Of a stretch of DNA of 10,401 nucleotides, positions 1 through 6,882 are shown in pieces. The notes under the pieces are model-generated. The model made no database searches. It was not told the DNA's origin and worked only from the letters and a program-made list of their open reading frames with translations. This DNA comes from Actinomycetota bacterium (GTDB taxonomy: Bacteria; Actinomycetota; Actinomycetes; Mycobacteriales; Micromonosporaceae). The stretch's first letter is position 1. Every line of letters begins with the position of its first letter. The stretch lies in NCBI GenBank assembly GCA_005885115.1, contig VAXX01000037.1, positions 1-10,401 of the forward strand. The letters are read 5' to 3'. The translations under genes were made by a program, and so were the position numbers.

Positions 1-2577
1 TCGGCCTGTTCGGCGAAGAGCCGCGCGGCCCGGCCCAGCGTGGCATCGGCGCCGGCGAAGTCGCCGCGGGTCGTGGTGACCCACGCGAGGTTCTGCAACG
101 ACCACGCCTGGCTGCGCCGGTCGCCGGTGGCCACGGCCAACTGGTACGCACCGGTGAGCCGGGCGTCGGCCTGGGCCAGCCGGCCGCCCAGGTAGTCGGC
201 CATGCCGAGCCGGCGCAGCGCCTCACCCTGTACCCCGGCGATGCCGGCCGACTCGGCCGCCACGAGCGCTTCCAGCCAGGTGTCGTAGGAACGCTCGACG
301 TCGCCCACGAGCCGGTACGCCCGGCCGGCGACGAGCAGCGCACCGGCCCGGCTGGCGGCGTCGTCCGTCGCGTTCGCGATGATCTTCTCTGCCTGCCCCA
401 GCGCCTCGGCCGGGCGCCCCAGCTGCACCAGTGCCCGCGCGTGTACCAGCTGGTCCGCCAGCGGCAACGCATCCCCGGCCAGGGCAGCGGCCCGCTCCGC
501 CTGCTGTACCGCCTGCCCGCGGCTCGGCCTCGGGACGCAGCCCGACCGCGTCGGCCAGTACCGCGGCCCGCTCGACGTGTTCGGCCACGAACGCGTCCGC
601 GGCTTCGGGTGACGGCGCGAACTCCGGTCCGGCGGCCGCCCACCGGGCCAGCCGCGCATGCCGCTCGGCCAGGTCGGCCTTGCCGATGCCGGCGTACGCG
701 GCCTCGCGCAGCAGCGGCGTGGCGAAGGCGTACCCGCCCCGGATGCGGTGCAGCATCCGCCGCTGCAGCAACTCCTCGACGGCCCGGTCGAGGTCGAGCG
801 CGGCGACCGCGGTCGGCCGCCCGTCCCGCTCGCGCAGGGCGACGAGCGCATCCGCCGGTACCGTGTCGCCGACCACGGCGGCGGCCCGCAGCACGGAGCG
901 CGCCTCGGCGGGTAGCGCGTCGATGCGCGCGGCCAGCACCGCGGCGAGGTCGCGGGACAGCAGCCGGCCGCCCAGCGACCCGGGTGCCAGCCGCCACGCG
1001 CCGTCCGCCCCGGCCACCAGCGCCCCCCGCTCCATCAGCAGTGTCACCAGTTCGGCCAGGTAGAACGGGTTGCCCTGCGCGGTGGCCAGCAGCCGGTCCT
1101 CGTCGGGCTGGGGCAGCCGGCCGCCGGTCAGGTAGGAGCCGAGCAGGCGCGCGGCGTCCGCGCCGCGCAGCGCCGGCAACGCGGTGACCTCCGCGTCGGC
1201 GATCCGGGTCAACACCCCGGCGGTACGCACGAGCTCCGGCCGCCCGTACAGCAGCACCAGGATCGGGCCGGACAGCCGGGACAGCATGGCACCGAGCGCG
1301 TCGACGCTCTCCGGGTTCGCGTCGTGCAGGTCGTCGACCATGACCACGACCGGCGTCTCGGTCGCGAGCCCGGTCAACAGGTCGGCGACCGCGGTCGGGA
1401 TCGCCTCCAGGTCCAGTCGCTCCGGCTCCCCACCGGCCAGGGCCGGGCCGGCGGGTTCCCCGTACCCGAGCAGGGTCATCAGCATCTCGATGTTGACCGG
1501 CGCCAGGTCGGGTGCCCCCCGGGCCAACCGGGCGGCCAGCCGGCGCAGCCGCTCCTCCACGAACGCGTGCTCGGACAGCGAGGCGCGCCCGATCACGTGC
1601 GAGGGCCGGGCGACCGACAGGTCGTCGGGCAGGCCGATCGCGATGCGTACCAGGTCGGCCAACGGGGCCAACCGGCGCAGCTCACCGAAGGCCGCGCAGC
1701 GTACCCCGAACACCCGCGGCTGCCGCGGCCCGATGCCGCTGCCCCCGACGAACCGCTCCACCTCGGCGGCCAGCCGGCTCTTACCCAGCCCGGCTTCCCC
1801 GGTGACGATCAGTACCCGCGGCTCGGCCCGGTCGACCACCTCGGCGAGCCGGCTCGCCACCCGGGCGAGTTCCGTCTCCCGCCCGACGAAGGGTGCCTCG
1901 TCCCCCAGGCCCGACCGGGTGCCGGGCGCGTCCAGCAGCCCGAGCAGTTCGTACGCCTCGACCGGCTCCCGCTTGCCCTTCAGCCGCAACGGGCGCAGGT
2001 GCCGCCACGAGGCCAGGTGCCGGGTGGGGAGGGAGGTACGTTCCCCGGCGTACACGGTCCCGATCGCGGCAGCGTCGGCCAGGCGCGCGGCGGTGTTCAC
2101 CGTGTCGCCGATGACCGTGTACTCCAGCGCCGCCTGTACCCCCGCGACCACCTGGCCGGTGTTCAGCCCGACCCGCAGGCCCAGCGGCGCACCGCCACCC
2201 CGCTCGTCGTCGAGTACCCGCCGGACCGCCCGCTGCATCGACAGCGCCGCGCGCACCGCGCGTTCGGCGTCGTCCTCGTGCGCGACCGGCGCCCCGAAGA
2301 CCGCCATGATGCCGTCGCCGGTCAGCTTGTCGACATGCCCGCCGAAGGTCTTCACCGCGCCGGCGAGCGCCGCCATCACCCGGTCGGTGACCGCGCCGAC
2401 CCGCTCCGGGTCGAGGTCCTCGGCCCAGGCGGTGAAGTCGGACAGGTCGCCGAACAACACGGTCACGATCCGCCGTTCGGTGGCCGGCAGGGTGGCGGCG
2501 GCCGGCAGGGCCGCGCCGCAGTGGTGGCAGAACCGGGCACCCGGTACCGCCACCGTCCTGCATACCGGACAGGTCAC
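1..2577 (-). CDS. Class III adenylate/guanylate cyclase-AAA ATPase-TPR signalling protein, frameshifted and 3'-partial
   Basis: This is a cytoplasmic multidomain regulator expected to make a cyclic nucleotide (probably cAMP). A zinc ribbon has Cys3, Cys6, Cys17 and Cys20. The cyclase domain (about 34-213) has metal Asp44 and Asp88, Lys84 and Thr154 at the purine-selecting positions, and Asn161/Arg165 as transition-state residues, so it looks catalytically complete. A signalling-type AAA/STAND ATPase follows, with an FVGRE entry motif (230), Walker A GEAGLGKS (260-267) and Walker B VVVMVDD (410-416). The rest is helical with TPR-like repeats. The GTG start at 2577 overlaps the MBL-gene stop as GTGA and places the zinc ribbon at the N-terminus; an ATG at 2658 would add 27 unlikely residues inside the MBL gene. 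After residue about 687 (near 516) the frame turns into Gly/Arg-rich shadow and stops at 223, whereas the frame shifted by one base stays open to position 1 with good TPR sequence. The true end lies outside the window. Confidence 0.88.
511..535 (-). other. Single-base frame change in the cyclase gene
   Basis: Reading the minus strand, the frame carrying VAEHVERAAVLADAVGL gives way here to arginine/glycine-rich shadow. The frame offset by one base begins with QAVQQAERAAALAGDAL and stays open, with alanine/leucine-rich TPR-like helices, to the window edge. Removing one base, most simply from the CCC run at 516-518 (GGG on the coding strand), restores one continuous frame. It is either a real frameshift mutation or an indel error in a GC-rich homopolymer; I cannot tell which. 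Confidence 0.8.
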
Positions 2578-3350
2578 GGTGTGTCCCAACGCACATTTTG
2601 CGGGAGAGATTCCAGGTAGGCCAACTGGGCGCGTACCGAGGCCTCCGCCGCGGGCCACAGCGCCCGGTCGACCTCGGCGTAGACCCGTTCGACCACCCCG
2701 CGGGCGGTGGTCGCGCCGTCGGCGACGGCCTGGCGGACCTGTTCGAGCCGGGCTTCGCGGTGGTCCAGGTAGGCGCGCGCGGCAGCGCCGCAGTCGGCCA
2801 GGGCCGGACCATGACCCGGGAGTACGGGGATCCCGCCGAACCCCTCCAGGCGCTTGAGGCTGACCAGGTAGTCCCCGAGGTGCCCGTCAGGGTACGCGAC
2901 CACGGTGGTACCCCGGCCGAGGATCGTGTCCCCGCTCAGCACCACCCGACCACCGTCCACCTCGGCCCGGAAGGACACCGAGTCGGCGGTATGCCCCGGT
3001 GTGGCGAGGAGCTGGAGATCCAGCCCGTCCAGTACCCGCCGCTCCTCGACGCGGTCCCAGACCTCGACGCCGCCGAGTAGTTCGACCAGCCCCGGTAGCC
3101 CGTCCACGTGGTCGGGGTGGCCGTGGGTGACCAGGATCAGGCTCGGCCGGTGCTCCGCGAGCCGGGCCAGGTGCTCCTCGTCGGCGGGTCCGGGATCGAC
3201 CAGCACGGTACGCCCGCCCGGCGCGGTCAGGATCCACGAGTTGGTCCCGTCGAGGGTCATCGGACCCGGGTTGTCGGCACGTACCAGGGTGACCCACCCC
3301 GGCAGCGCGACCAGGGGCGGGATCACCGGCGTGGTCACATGGCCGACCAT
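2574..3350 (-). CDS. MBL-fold metallo-hydrolase (LACTB2 / Rv3677c-like)
   Basis: This 258-residue cytoplasmic metallo-beta-lactamase-fold hydrolase has a full set of binuclear metal ligands: the HxHxDH motif THGHPDH (His76, His78, Asp80, His81), His120 in TPGHTADS, Asp141 in SGDT and His180 in LPGHGP. The N-terminal NPGPMTLDGTNSWIL and the helical C-terminal tail resemble the LACTB2-like subfamily, some of whose members are ribonucleases; the substrate here is unknown. No signal peptide is visible. It starts 18 nt after the RidA stop with no clear Shine-Dalgarno; a 7-bp inverted repeat directly abuts its ATG. Its TGA overlaps the GTG of the cyclase gene, so those two are likely translationally coupled. 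GTG at 3338 is an alternative start. Confidence 0.9.
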   Translation of the reverse strand: MVGHVTTPVIPPLVALPGWVTLVRADNPGPMTLDGTNSWILTAPGGRTVLVDPGPADEEHLARLAEHRPSLILVTHGHPDHVDGLPGLVELLGGVEVWDRVEERRVLDGLDLQLLATPGHTADSVSFRAEVDGGRVVLSGDTILGRGTTVVAYPDGHLGDYLVSLKRLEGFGGIPVLPGHGPALADCGAAARAYLDHREARLEQVRQAVADGATTARGVVERVYAEVDRALWPAAEASVRAQLAYLESLPQNVRWDTP

Positions 3351-3374
3351 GGCTGAGATCGTACGGACTCAGCC
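3351..3374 (-). promoter_or_regulatory. 7-bp inverted repeat between RidA stop and MBL start codon
   Basis: GGCTGAG (3351-3357) and CTCAGCC (3368-3374) are perfect inverted complements separated by 10 nt. In the minus-strand mRNA the first arm contains the RidA stop codon and the second arm ends immediately before the MBL ATG. The hairpin would occupy the place of the ribosome-binding site, where no Shine-Dalgarno is visible. It could tune translation of the MBL gene (and the coupled cyclase) or act as a processing point; it has no U-tract to mark it as a terminator. The fold is seen in the sequence, the role is inference. Confidence 0.5.
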
Positions 3375-3830
3375 GAGCTCGAAGATGACTTCGACCTCGA
3401 CCGGTGCGCCCAACGGCAGCTCAGCCACGCCGACGGCACTGCGGGCGTGCTTGCCGGCCTCCCCGAACACCGCCCCGAGCAGCTCGGACGCGCCGTTGAT
3501 CACACCCGGGATGGCGGTGAACCCGTCCGCCGCCGCGACGAACCCGGTGACCTTGACCACCTTGGCCACCGCCTCCAGGCCGACCAGCGCGTCGACCGCG
3601 GCCAGCGCGTTCAGCGCACAGATGGCGGCCAGCTCGTTGGCCCGTTCCGCCGGCACCTCGGCGCCGACCTTCCCGGTCGCCATCAACGTACCGTCGGCCA
3701 GGGGCAACTGTCCGGAAATGTACACCTGACGGCCGGACTGTACGGCCGGCACGTACGCCGCCAGCGGTGCGGCCACGGGCGGCAGCTCCAGCCCCAGCTC
3801 GGCCAGCCTGGCCCGGGCGGCGCCGCTCAT
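3369..3830 (-). CDS. RidA (YjgF/YER057c/UK114) family reactive enamine/imine deaminase
   Basis: This is a 153-residue cytoplasmic protein. RidA-family proteins speed hydrolysis of reactive 2-aminoacrylate-type enamines/imines, but many paralogues have other or unknown substrates. Matching signatures are VYISGQLPL (36-44), a G-x-V-G motif after the first strands, and the C-terminal RSAVGVAELPLGAPVEVE block starting with Arg130, which occupies the conserved substrate-carboxylate-binding Arg position. The first 30 residues form an extension common in the actinobacterial Rv3678c-like subgroup. The ATG start overlaps the stop of the DUF4177-like gene as ATGA; an in-frame start further upstream (3980) would lie wholly inside that gene and is rejected. 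It is followed by the MBL gene. Confidence 0.92.
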   Translation of the reverse strand: MSGAARARLAELGLELPPVAAPLAAYVPAVQSGRQVYISGQLPLADGTLMATGKVGAEVPAERANELAAICALNALAAVDALVGLEAVAKVVKVTGFVAAADGFTAIPGVINGASELLGAVFGEAGKHARSAVGVAELPLGAPVEVEVIFELG

Positions 3831-4003
3831 CCGAGCGCCTTGGGGCGCTTGAGGTACGCGACCAGTTGCTCCGGGTTCGGGCCGGGGATCACCGCGACAA
3901 GCTCCCAGCCGTCTTCGCCACAGTTGTCCAGGATCTGCTTGGTCGCGTGGACCAGGAGCGGAACGGTCGCGTACTCCCATTTGACAGGCTGAGTTGGGTG
4001 CAT
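3827..4003 (-). CDS. DUF4177-like small protein (58 aa)
   Basis: This short gene encodes 58 residues beginning MHPTQPVKWEYATVPLL and ending LKRPKALG. The pattern of an N-terminal WEYATVPLL strand, a central GEDGWELVAV helix-strand turn and a final YLKRP strand is typical of DUF4177-like proteins, whose function is unknown. It has no signal or membrane segment and contains one Cys (residue 27). It is first in the minus-strand operon and its TGA overlaps the RidA ATG by 4 nt, so the two are probably translated together. A gene of this size sits beside the RidA gene in mycobacteria (Rv3678A), as I recall. A TAGGGT motif 6 nt upstream of the ATG suggests a leaderless message, fitting the lack of a Shine-Dalgarno. 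Confidence 0.85.
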   Translation of the reverse strand: MHPTQPVKWEYATVPLLVHATKQILDNCGEDGWELVAVIPGPNPEQLVAYLKRPKALG

Positions 4004-4023
4004 GCCGGCACCCTAGCGTGCCC
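4004..4023 (-). promoter_or_regulatory. Candidate leaderless -10 promoter for the DUF4177-RidA-MBL-cyclase operon
   Basis: On the minus strand TAGGGT (4015-4010) fits the actinobacterial TANNNT -10 consensus and is followed by 6 nt and then the ATG at 4003. This is the geometry expected of leaderless transcripts whose +1 is the start codon. No good -35 hexamer is visible 17-19 nt upstream. The heptamer GGGCACG (4023-4017) lies just before the -10 and recurs before the divergent candidate promoter. Confidence 0.4.
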
Positions 4024-4061
4024 CACCGACAGCCGGGTTACGGACTACCCTGGCCTGGGGC

Positions 4062-4074
4062 GGGCACGTACGCT
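4062..4074 (+). promoter_or_regulatory. Candidate -10 promoter for the proline-rich protein/ATPase operon
   Basis: TACGCT (4069-4074) fits TANNNT and is directly preceded by GGGCACG (4062-4068), the inverted partner of the heptamer at 4017-4023. A start about 7 nt downstream would leave a leader of roughly 26 nt, containing the AGGTGA ribosome-binding site at 4098-4103 before the ATG at 4107. No convincing -35 is seen, so this is a weak call. Confidence 0.3.
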
Positions 4075-4106
4075 GTCCCCTCCTGGTACCGGCTGACAGG
4101 TGAACG

Positions 4107-4814
4107 ATGACCCAACCCCCTCCGTACGGCGACTCCGGCAACCCCTGGCAGACGCCGCCGAACAGCCCGCCGCCGCAGCCGGCACCGCCCCAGTCGGCAC
4201 CGCCCCAGTCGGCGCCGCCCGCCACCGTCCCGCCGCCTGAGTACGCGCGGCCTGACTGGACGCCGCCGGGCTGGAGCACCCCCGCGAGCGCTCCGCCCGG
4301 GTACCCGCCGCCGGTCTTCGGGCCGCCCACCGCGCCCGGCGGGTTTCCGCCGTACTTCCCGCCGCCGAAGAAGCGGCGCTGGTTGCTGGTCACCTCGATC
4401 GTCGTGGTGCTGGTCGTGCTGTTGGGTGGCGGTGGCGTCACGGCGGCGTACTTCCTGACCCGTAACCAGGACGGGATCGGGCAGAACACGCCGCAGGCCG
4501 CGGTCGAGAACTTCCTGCAGGCGGTGTACGTCGACCAGAACCCCACGAAGGCCGCGCCGCTGGTGTGTAAGGCGGCCCGGGACCCGAAGAAGCTCGCCGC
4601 CAAGATCAACGAGATCAAGCGGCAGGACGACCAGTACGACAGCCCCCGGTACACCTGGGACTCGCCCACGACCCTGCACGGGACCACCAAGCAGGCCACC
4701 CTCTCCGCCAGGATCACCCTGACCACCGGCGACGTGCAGAGCTCCAGCCAGACGCTGACCTTCACCGTCATCAGGAGCAGCGGCTGGTTCGTCTGCGACG
4801 TCGGCACGACATGA
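4107..4814 (+). CDS. Proline-rich single-pass membrane protein with a small extracytoplasmic domain
   Basis: This 235-residue protein is not a named family I can identify with confidence. Residues 1-88 are a disordered, proline-rich cytoplasmic segment with a small tandem repeat (PPQSA twice, 27-36) and many Pro-Pro and Gly-Tyr-Pro motifs. A basic KKRR stop (88-91) precedes one transmembrane helix (about 92-117). Residues 125-235 form a probable extracytoplasmic domain starting TPQAAVENFLQAVYV, a pattern like NTF2/DUF4878-type folds of actinobacterial membrane proteins; it holds two cysteines (154, 230) that could form a disulfide. The start is supported by AGGTGA 3 nt upstream of the ATG. 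Its TGA overlaps the next ATG as ATGA, so it is coupled to the ATPase pair. I do not recall it at this place in mycobacteria. Confidence 0.85.
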   Translation: MTQPPPYGDSGNPWQTPPNSPPPQPAPPQSAPPQSAPPATVPPPEYARPDWTPPGWSTPASAPPGYPPPVFGPPTAPGGFPPYFPPPKKRRWLLVTSIVVVLVVLLGGGGVTAAYFLTRNQDGIGQNTPQAAVENFLQAVYVDQNPTKAAPLVCKAARDPKKLAAKINEIKRQDDQYDSPRYTWDSPTTLHGTTKQATLSARITLTTGDVQSSSQTLTFTVIRSSGWFVCDVGTT

Positions 4815-5893
4815 GCCGGCCCGGCGAGGGCTGGCCGGCCCGGCTGCACGTGGTGACCGGCAAGGGGGGCACCGGCAAGACGACCGTCGCCGCCGCGCTG
4901 GCCCTGGGCCTGGCCGCCGGGGGCCGGCGCACCCTGGTCGTCGAGGTGGAGGGCCGGCAGGGTCTGGCCCCGCTGTTCGGCGTCGGCCCGCTGCCGTACG
5001 AGGAGCGCCGGGTGGCCGCGGTACCGGGCGGCGGGGAGGTACGGGCGCTGGCCGTCGACCCCGAGGAGGCCCTGCTGGAGTACCTCGACCTGTTCTACAA
5101 GCTGGGCATGGCCGGCCGGGCCCTGCGGAAGTTCGGCGCCATCGACTTCGCCACGACCATCGCGCCCGGGCTGCGCGACGTGCTGCTGACCGGCAAGGTC
5201 AAGGAGTCCACCACCCGTACCGAGGCCGGCCGCCGGGTGTACGACGCGGTGGTCCTCGACGCGCCGCCCACCGGCCGGATCGGCCGCTTCCTCAACGTCA
5301 CCGCGGAGACCGCCCGGCTGGCCAGGCTGGGCCCGATCAAGACGCAGAGCGAGGGGGTGGCCGCGTTCCTGCGCTCCCCGATGACCGCGGTACACGTCGT
5401 GACGCTGCTGGAGGAGATGCCGGTACAGGAGACGGCCGACGCGTTCGCCGAGCTGACCGCGCTGGGCATCACGACCGGGAAGCTGATCGTCAACGCGGTA
5501 CAGCCGCCGCTGCTCACCTCGGGCAGGCTCACCCAGGCCGAACTGCGGCGCGGGCTGGCCGCCGCCGGGTTGGCCACCGACCGGGAGACGGTGGCGGGGC
5601 TGCATACCGAGGCCAGGGCGTACCTGACCCGGCGCGCGGTCGAGGATGGGCTGCGCGCGGACCTGCTGGCGCTCGACCGGCCACTGGTCGAGCTGCCGTA
5701 CCTGCCCGGGGGCGTTACCCTCGGATGGTGCCGTCCCACCCGCCCCCCACGCTGGACGTCGACGCGATCCTGGCCGACCCCGGCGTACGCATCGTGGTGT
5801 GCTGCGGCTCCGGCGGCGTGGGCAAGACGACCGCCGCGGCCGCGCTCGGGCTCCGGGCGGCCGAGAAGCACGGCCGGCGTACCGTCGTCCTGA
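4811..5893 (+). CDS. ArsA/Get3-like anion-transporting ATPase, first of a pair (Rv3679-like), C-terminus disrupted
   Basis: This is a SIMIBI-class P-loop ATPase. Residues 17-25 (GKGGTGKTT) are the deviant Walker A with both the catalytic Lys23 and the intradimer signature Lys18. DAPPTGR at 150-156 is the ArsA/Get3 switch motif, and TIAPGLRDVLLTGK (116-129) and ALPVQET-like MPVQET are family blocks. There is no membrane segment. Homologues are thought to form a heteromeric, Get3-like pair with the product of the next gene. The homologous sequence ends at residue 305 (LPYLPGGVTLG); the expected final helix (LxxLYELAD-like) and stop are missing, and residues 306-360 are Arg/Pro/Trp-rich shadow of the next gene. 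The literal stop at 5891-5893 gives a 169-nt overlap. The start is coupled to the membrane-protein stop (ATGA). Confidence 0.85.
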   Translation: MSRPGEGWPARLHVVTGKGGTGKTTVAAALALGLAAGGRRTLVVEVEGRQGLAPLFGVGPLPYEERRVAAVPGGGEVRALAVDPEEALLEYLDLFYKLGMAGRALRKFGAIDFATTIAPGLRDVLLTGKVKESTTRTEAGRRVYDAVVLDAPPTGRIGRFLNVTAETARLARLGPIKTQSEGVAAFLRSPMTAVHVVTLLEEMPVQETADAFAELTALGITTGKLIVNAVQPPLLTSGRLTQAELRRGLAAAGLATDRETVAGLHTEARAYLTRRAVEDGLRADLLALDRPLVELPYLPGGVTLGWCRPTRPPRWTSTRSWPTPAYASWCAAAPAAWARRPPRPRSGSGRPRSTAGVPSS

Positions 5894-6864
5894 CCATCGA
5901 CCCGGCCCGGCGCCTGGCCCAGTCCCTGGGCCTGTCCGCGCTGGACAACACTCCGCGCCAGGTGAAGGACACCACCGCGACCAACGGCGGGGACCTGCAC
6001 GCCATGATGCTGGACATGAAGCGCACCTTCGACGAGGTGGTGCTCACCCACACCGATCCCCGCCGCGCCGAGGAGATCTTCGCCAACCCGTTCTACCAGG
6101 CCATGAGCTCGACGTTCTCGGGGACGCAGGAGTACATGGCGATGGAGAAGCTGGGGCAGCTCCGGGCCCGGGACGAGTGGGACCTGATCGTCGTGGATAC
6201 CCCGCCGTCCCGCTCGGCCCTGGATTTCCTGGACGCGCCGGCCCGGCTGGGCCGGTTCCTGGACGGGCGGATGCTGCGGCTGTTCCTGGCCCCGGCCCGG
6301 GCCGGTGGCAAGAGCGTCTTCAGCATGGTCACCGCGTCCTTCGGGATGTTCTCCCGGGTGCTGGCCAAGGTCATCGGTGGCCAGTTGCTCAGCGACCTGT
6401 CCGGCTTCGTGGCCGCGCTGGACTCGATGTTCGGCGGGTTCCGGGAGCGGGCCGAGCAGACGTACCGGATCCTCCAGGCGCCGGAGACGGCGTTCCTCGT
6501 GGTGGCGGTACCGGAGCCGGACGCGATCCGGGAGGCCGGCTACTTCGCCGGACGGCTGGCGCGGGAGCGGATGCCGCTGCACGGGCTGATCCTCAACCGG
6601 GTCCACGCGGTCGCGGCGCCGGGGCTGTCGGCCCAGGAGAGCCTGGCCGCCGCCGAGGTGCTGGCCGCGGCGGGGGACCGGACCACGGCGGACGCGCTGC
6701 GGGTGCACGCCGCGCTGATGCGGCAGGTGGCGCGGGAGACGGCCGTCGCGGCCGAGTTCACGCGGGAACATCCAGGGGTACCGGTGGCTCCGGTACCAGC
6801 GCAGCCCGCCGACGTCCATGACCTCGACGGGCTGCGCGAAATCGGTACCGGACTAGCCTCCTGA
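5725..6864 (+). CDS. ArsA/Get3-like ATPase, second of a pair (Rv3680-like)
   Basis: This 379-residue cytoplasmic P-loop ATPase has Walker A GSGGVGKTT at 28-36 (Lys34). The position of the signature lysine in GKGG is Ser29 here, so this subunit lacks the intradimer lysine that its partner has. VVDTPPSRSALDFLDAP (156-172) is the switch/Walker B-like region with Asp158. HAMMLDMKRTFDE (92-104) and YQAMSSTFSGTQEYMAMEKL (124-143) are subfamily blocks; the latter contains the Met-rich stretch that in Get3-type proteins lies near the client or helical subdomain. The chosen ATG follows GGGGGC about 12 nt upstream, only a weak ribosome site; translation probably depends on the preceding gene. It ends 7 bp before the stop of the convergent whiB gene. 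Confidence 0.93.
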   Translation: MVPSHPPPTLDVDAILADPGVRIVVCCGSGGVGKTTAAAALGLRAAEKHGRRTVVLTIDPARRLAQSLGLSALDNTPRQVKDTTATNGGDLHAMMLDMKRTFDEVVLTHTDPRRAEEIFANPFYQAMSSTFSGTQEYMAMEKLGQLRARDEWDLIVVDTPPSRSALDFLDAPARLGRFLDGRMLRLFLAPARAGGKSVFSMVTASFGMFSRVLAKVIGGQLLSDLSGFVAALDSMFGGFRERAEQTYRILQAPETAFLVVAVPEPDAIREAGYFAGRLARERMPLHGLILNRVHAVAAPGLSAQESLAAAEVLAAAGDRTTADALRVHAALMRQVARETAVAAEFTREHPGVPVAPVPAQPADVHDLDGLREIGTGLAS

Positions 6865-6865
6865 A

Positions 6866-6882
6866 CCGCCGCTACCCGGCGG
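6866..6882. terminator. Short GC hairpin at the ATPase/whiB convergent junction
   Basis: CCGCCG (6866-6871) and CGGCGG (6877-6882) form a 6-bp inverted repeat with a 5-nt loop, placed between the ATPase stop (6864) and over the whiB stop codon (6872-6874, in the loop). A stem at the meeting point of two convergent genes could serve as a bidirectional terminator. It has no T-run on either side and is short, so the call is weak. Confidence 0.3.

Noticed and set aside
1184..2857. Long plus-strand open frame of 557 codons opposite the cyclase
   Set aside because: It is Ser/Arg/Pro-rich with no motif and mirrors the antisense of a motif-rich cyclase/AAA gene; a GC-rich shadow.
3981..3986. TTGACA as a -35 box for the plus-strand operon
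   Set aside because: The nearest TANNNT-like box is about 27 nt downstream, too far, and the site lies within the DUF4177-like coding sequence.
4165..4340. CCGCC-rich repeats as a possible CRISPR or regulatory array
   Set aside because: They are short coding repeats for Pro-rich peptide, without regular spacers or dyad symmetry.
5700..5730. Programmed -1 frameshift fusing the two ATPases
   Set aside because: There is a GGGGG run but no proper X-XXY-YYZ heptamer in the right phase, and the family is known as two separate proteins; kept only as an alternative.
5095..6819. Long minus-strand open frame of 574 codons opposite the ATPase pair
   Set aside because: It is Arg/Gln/His/Gly-rich shadow of two well-conserved ATPase genes.
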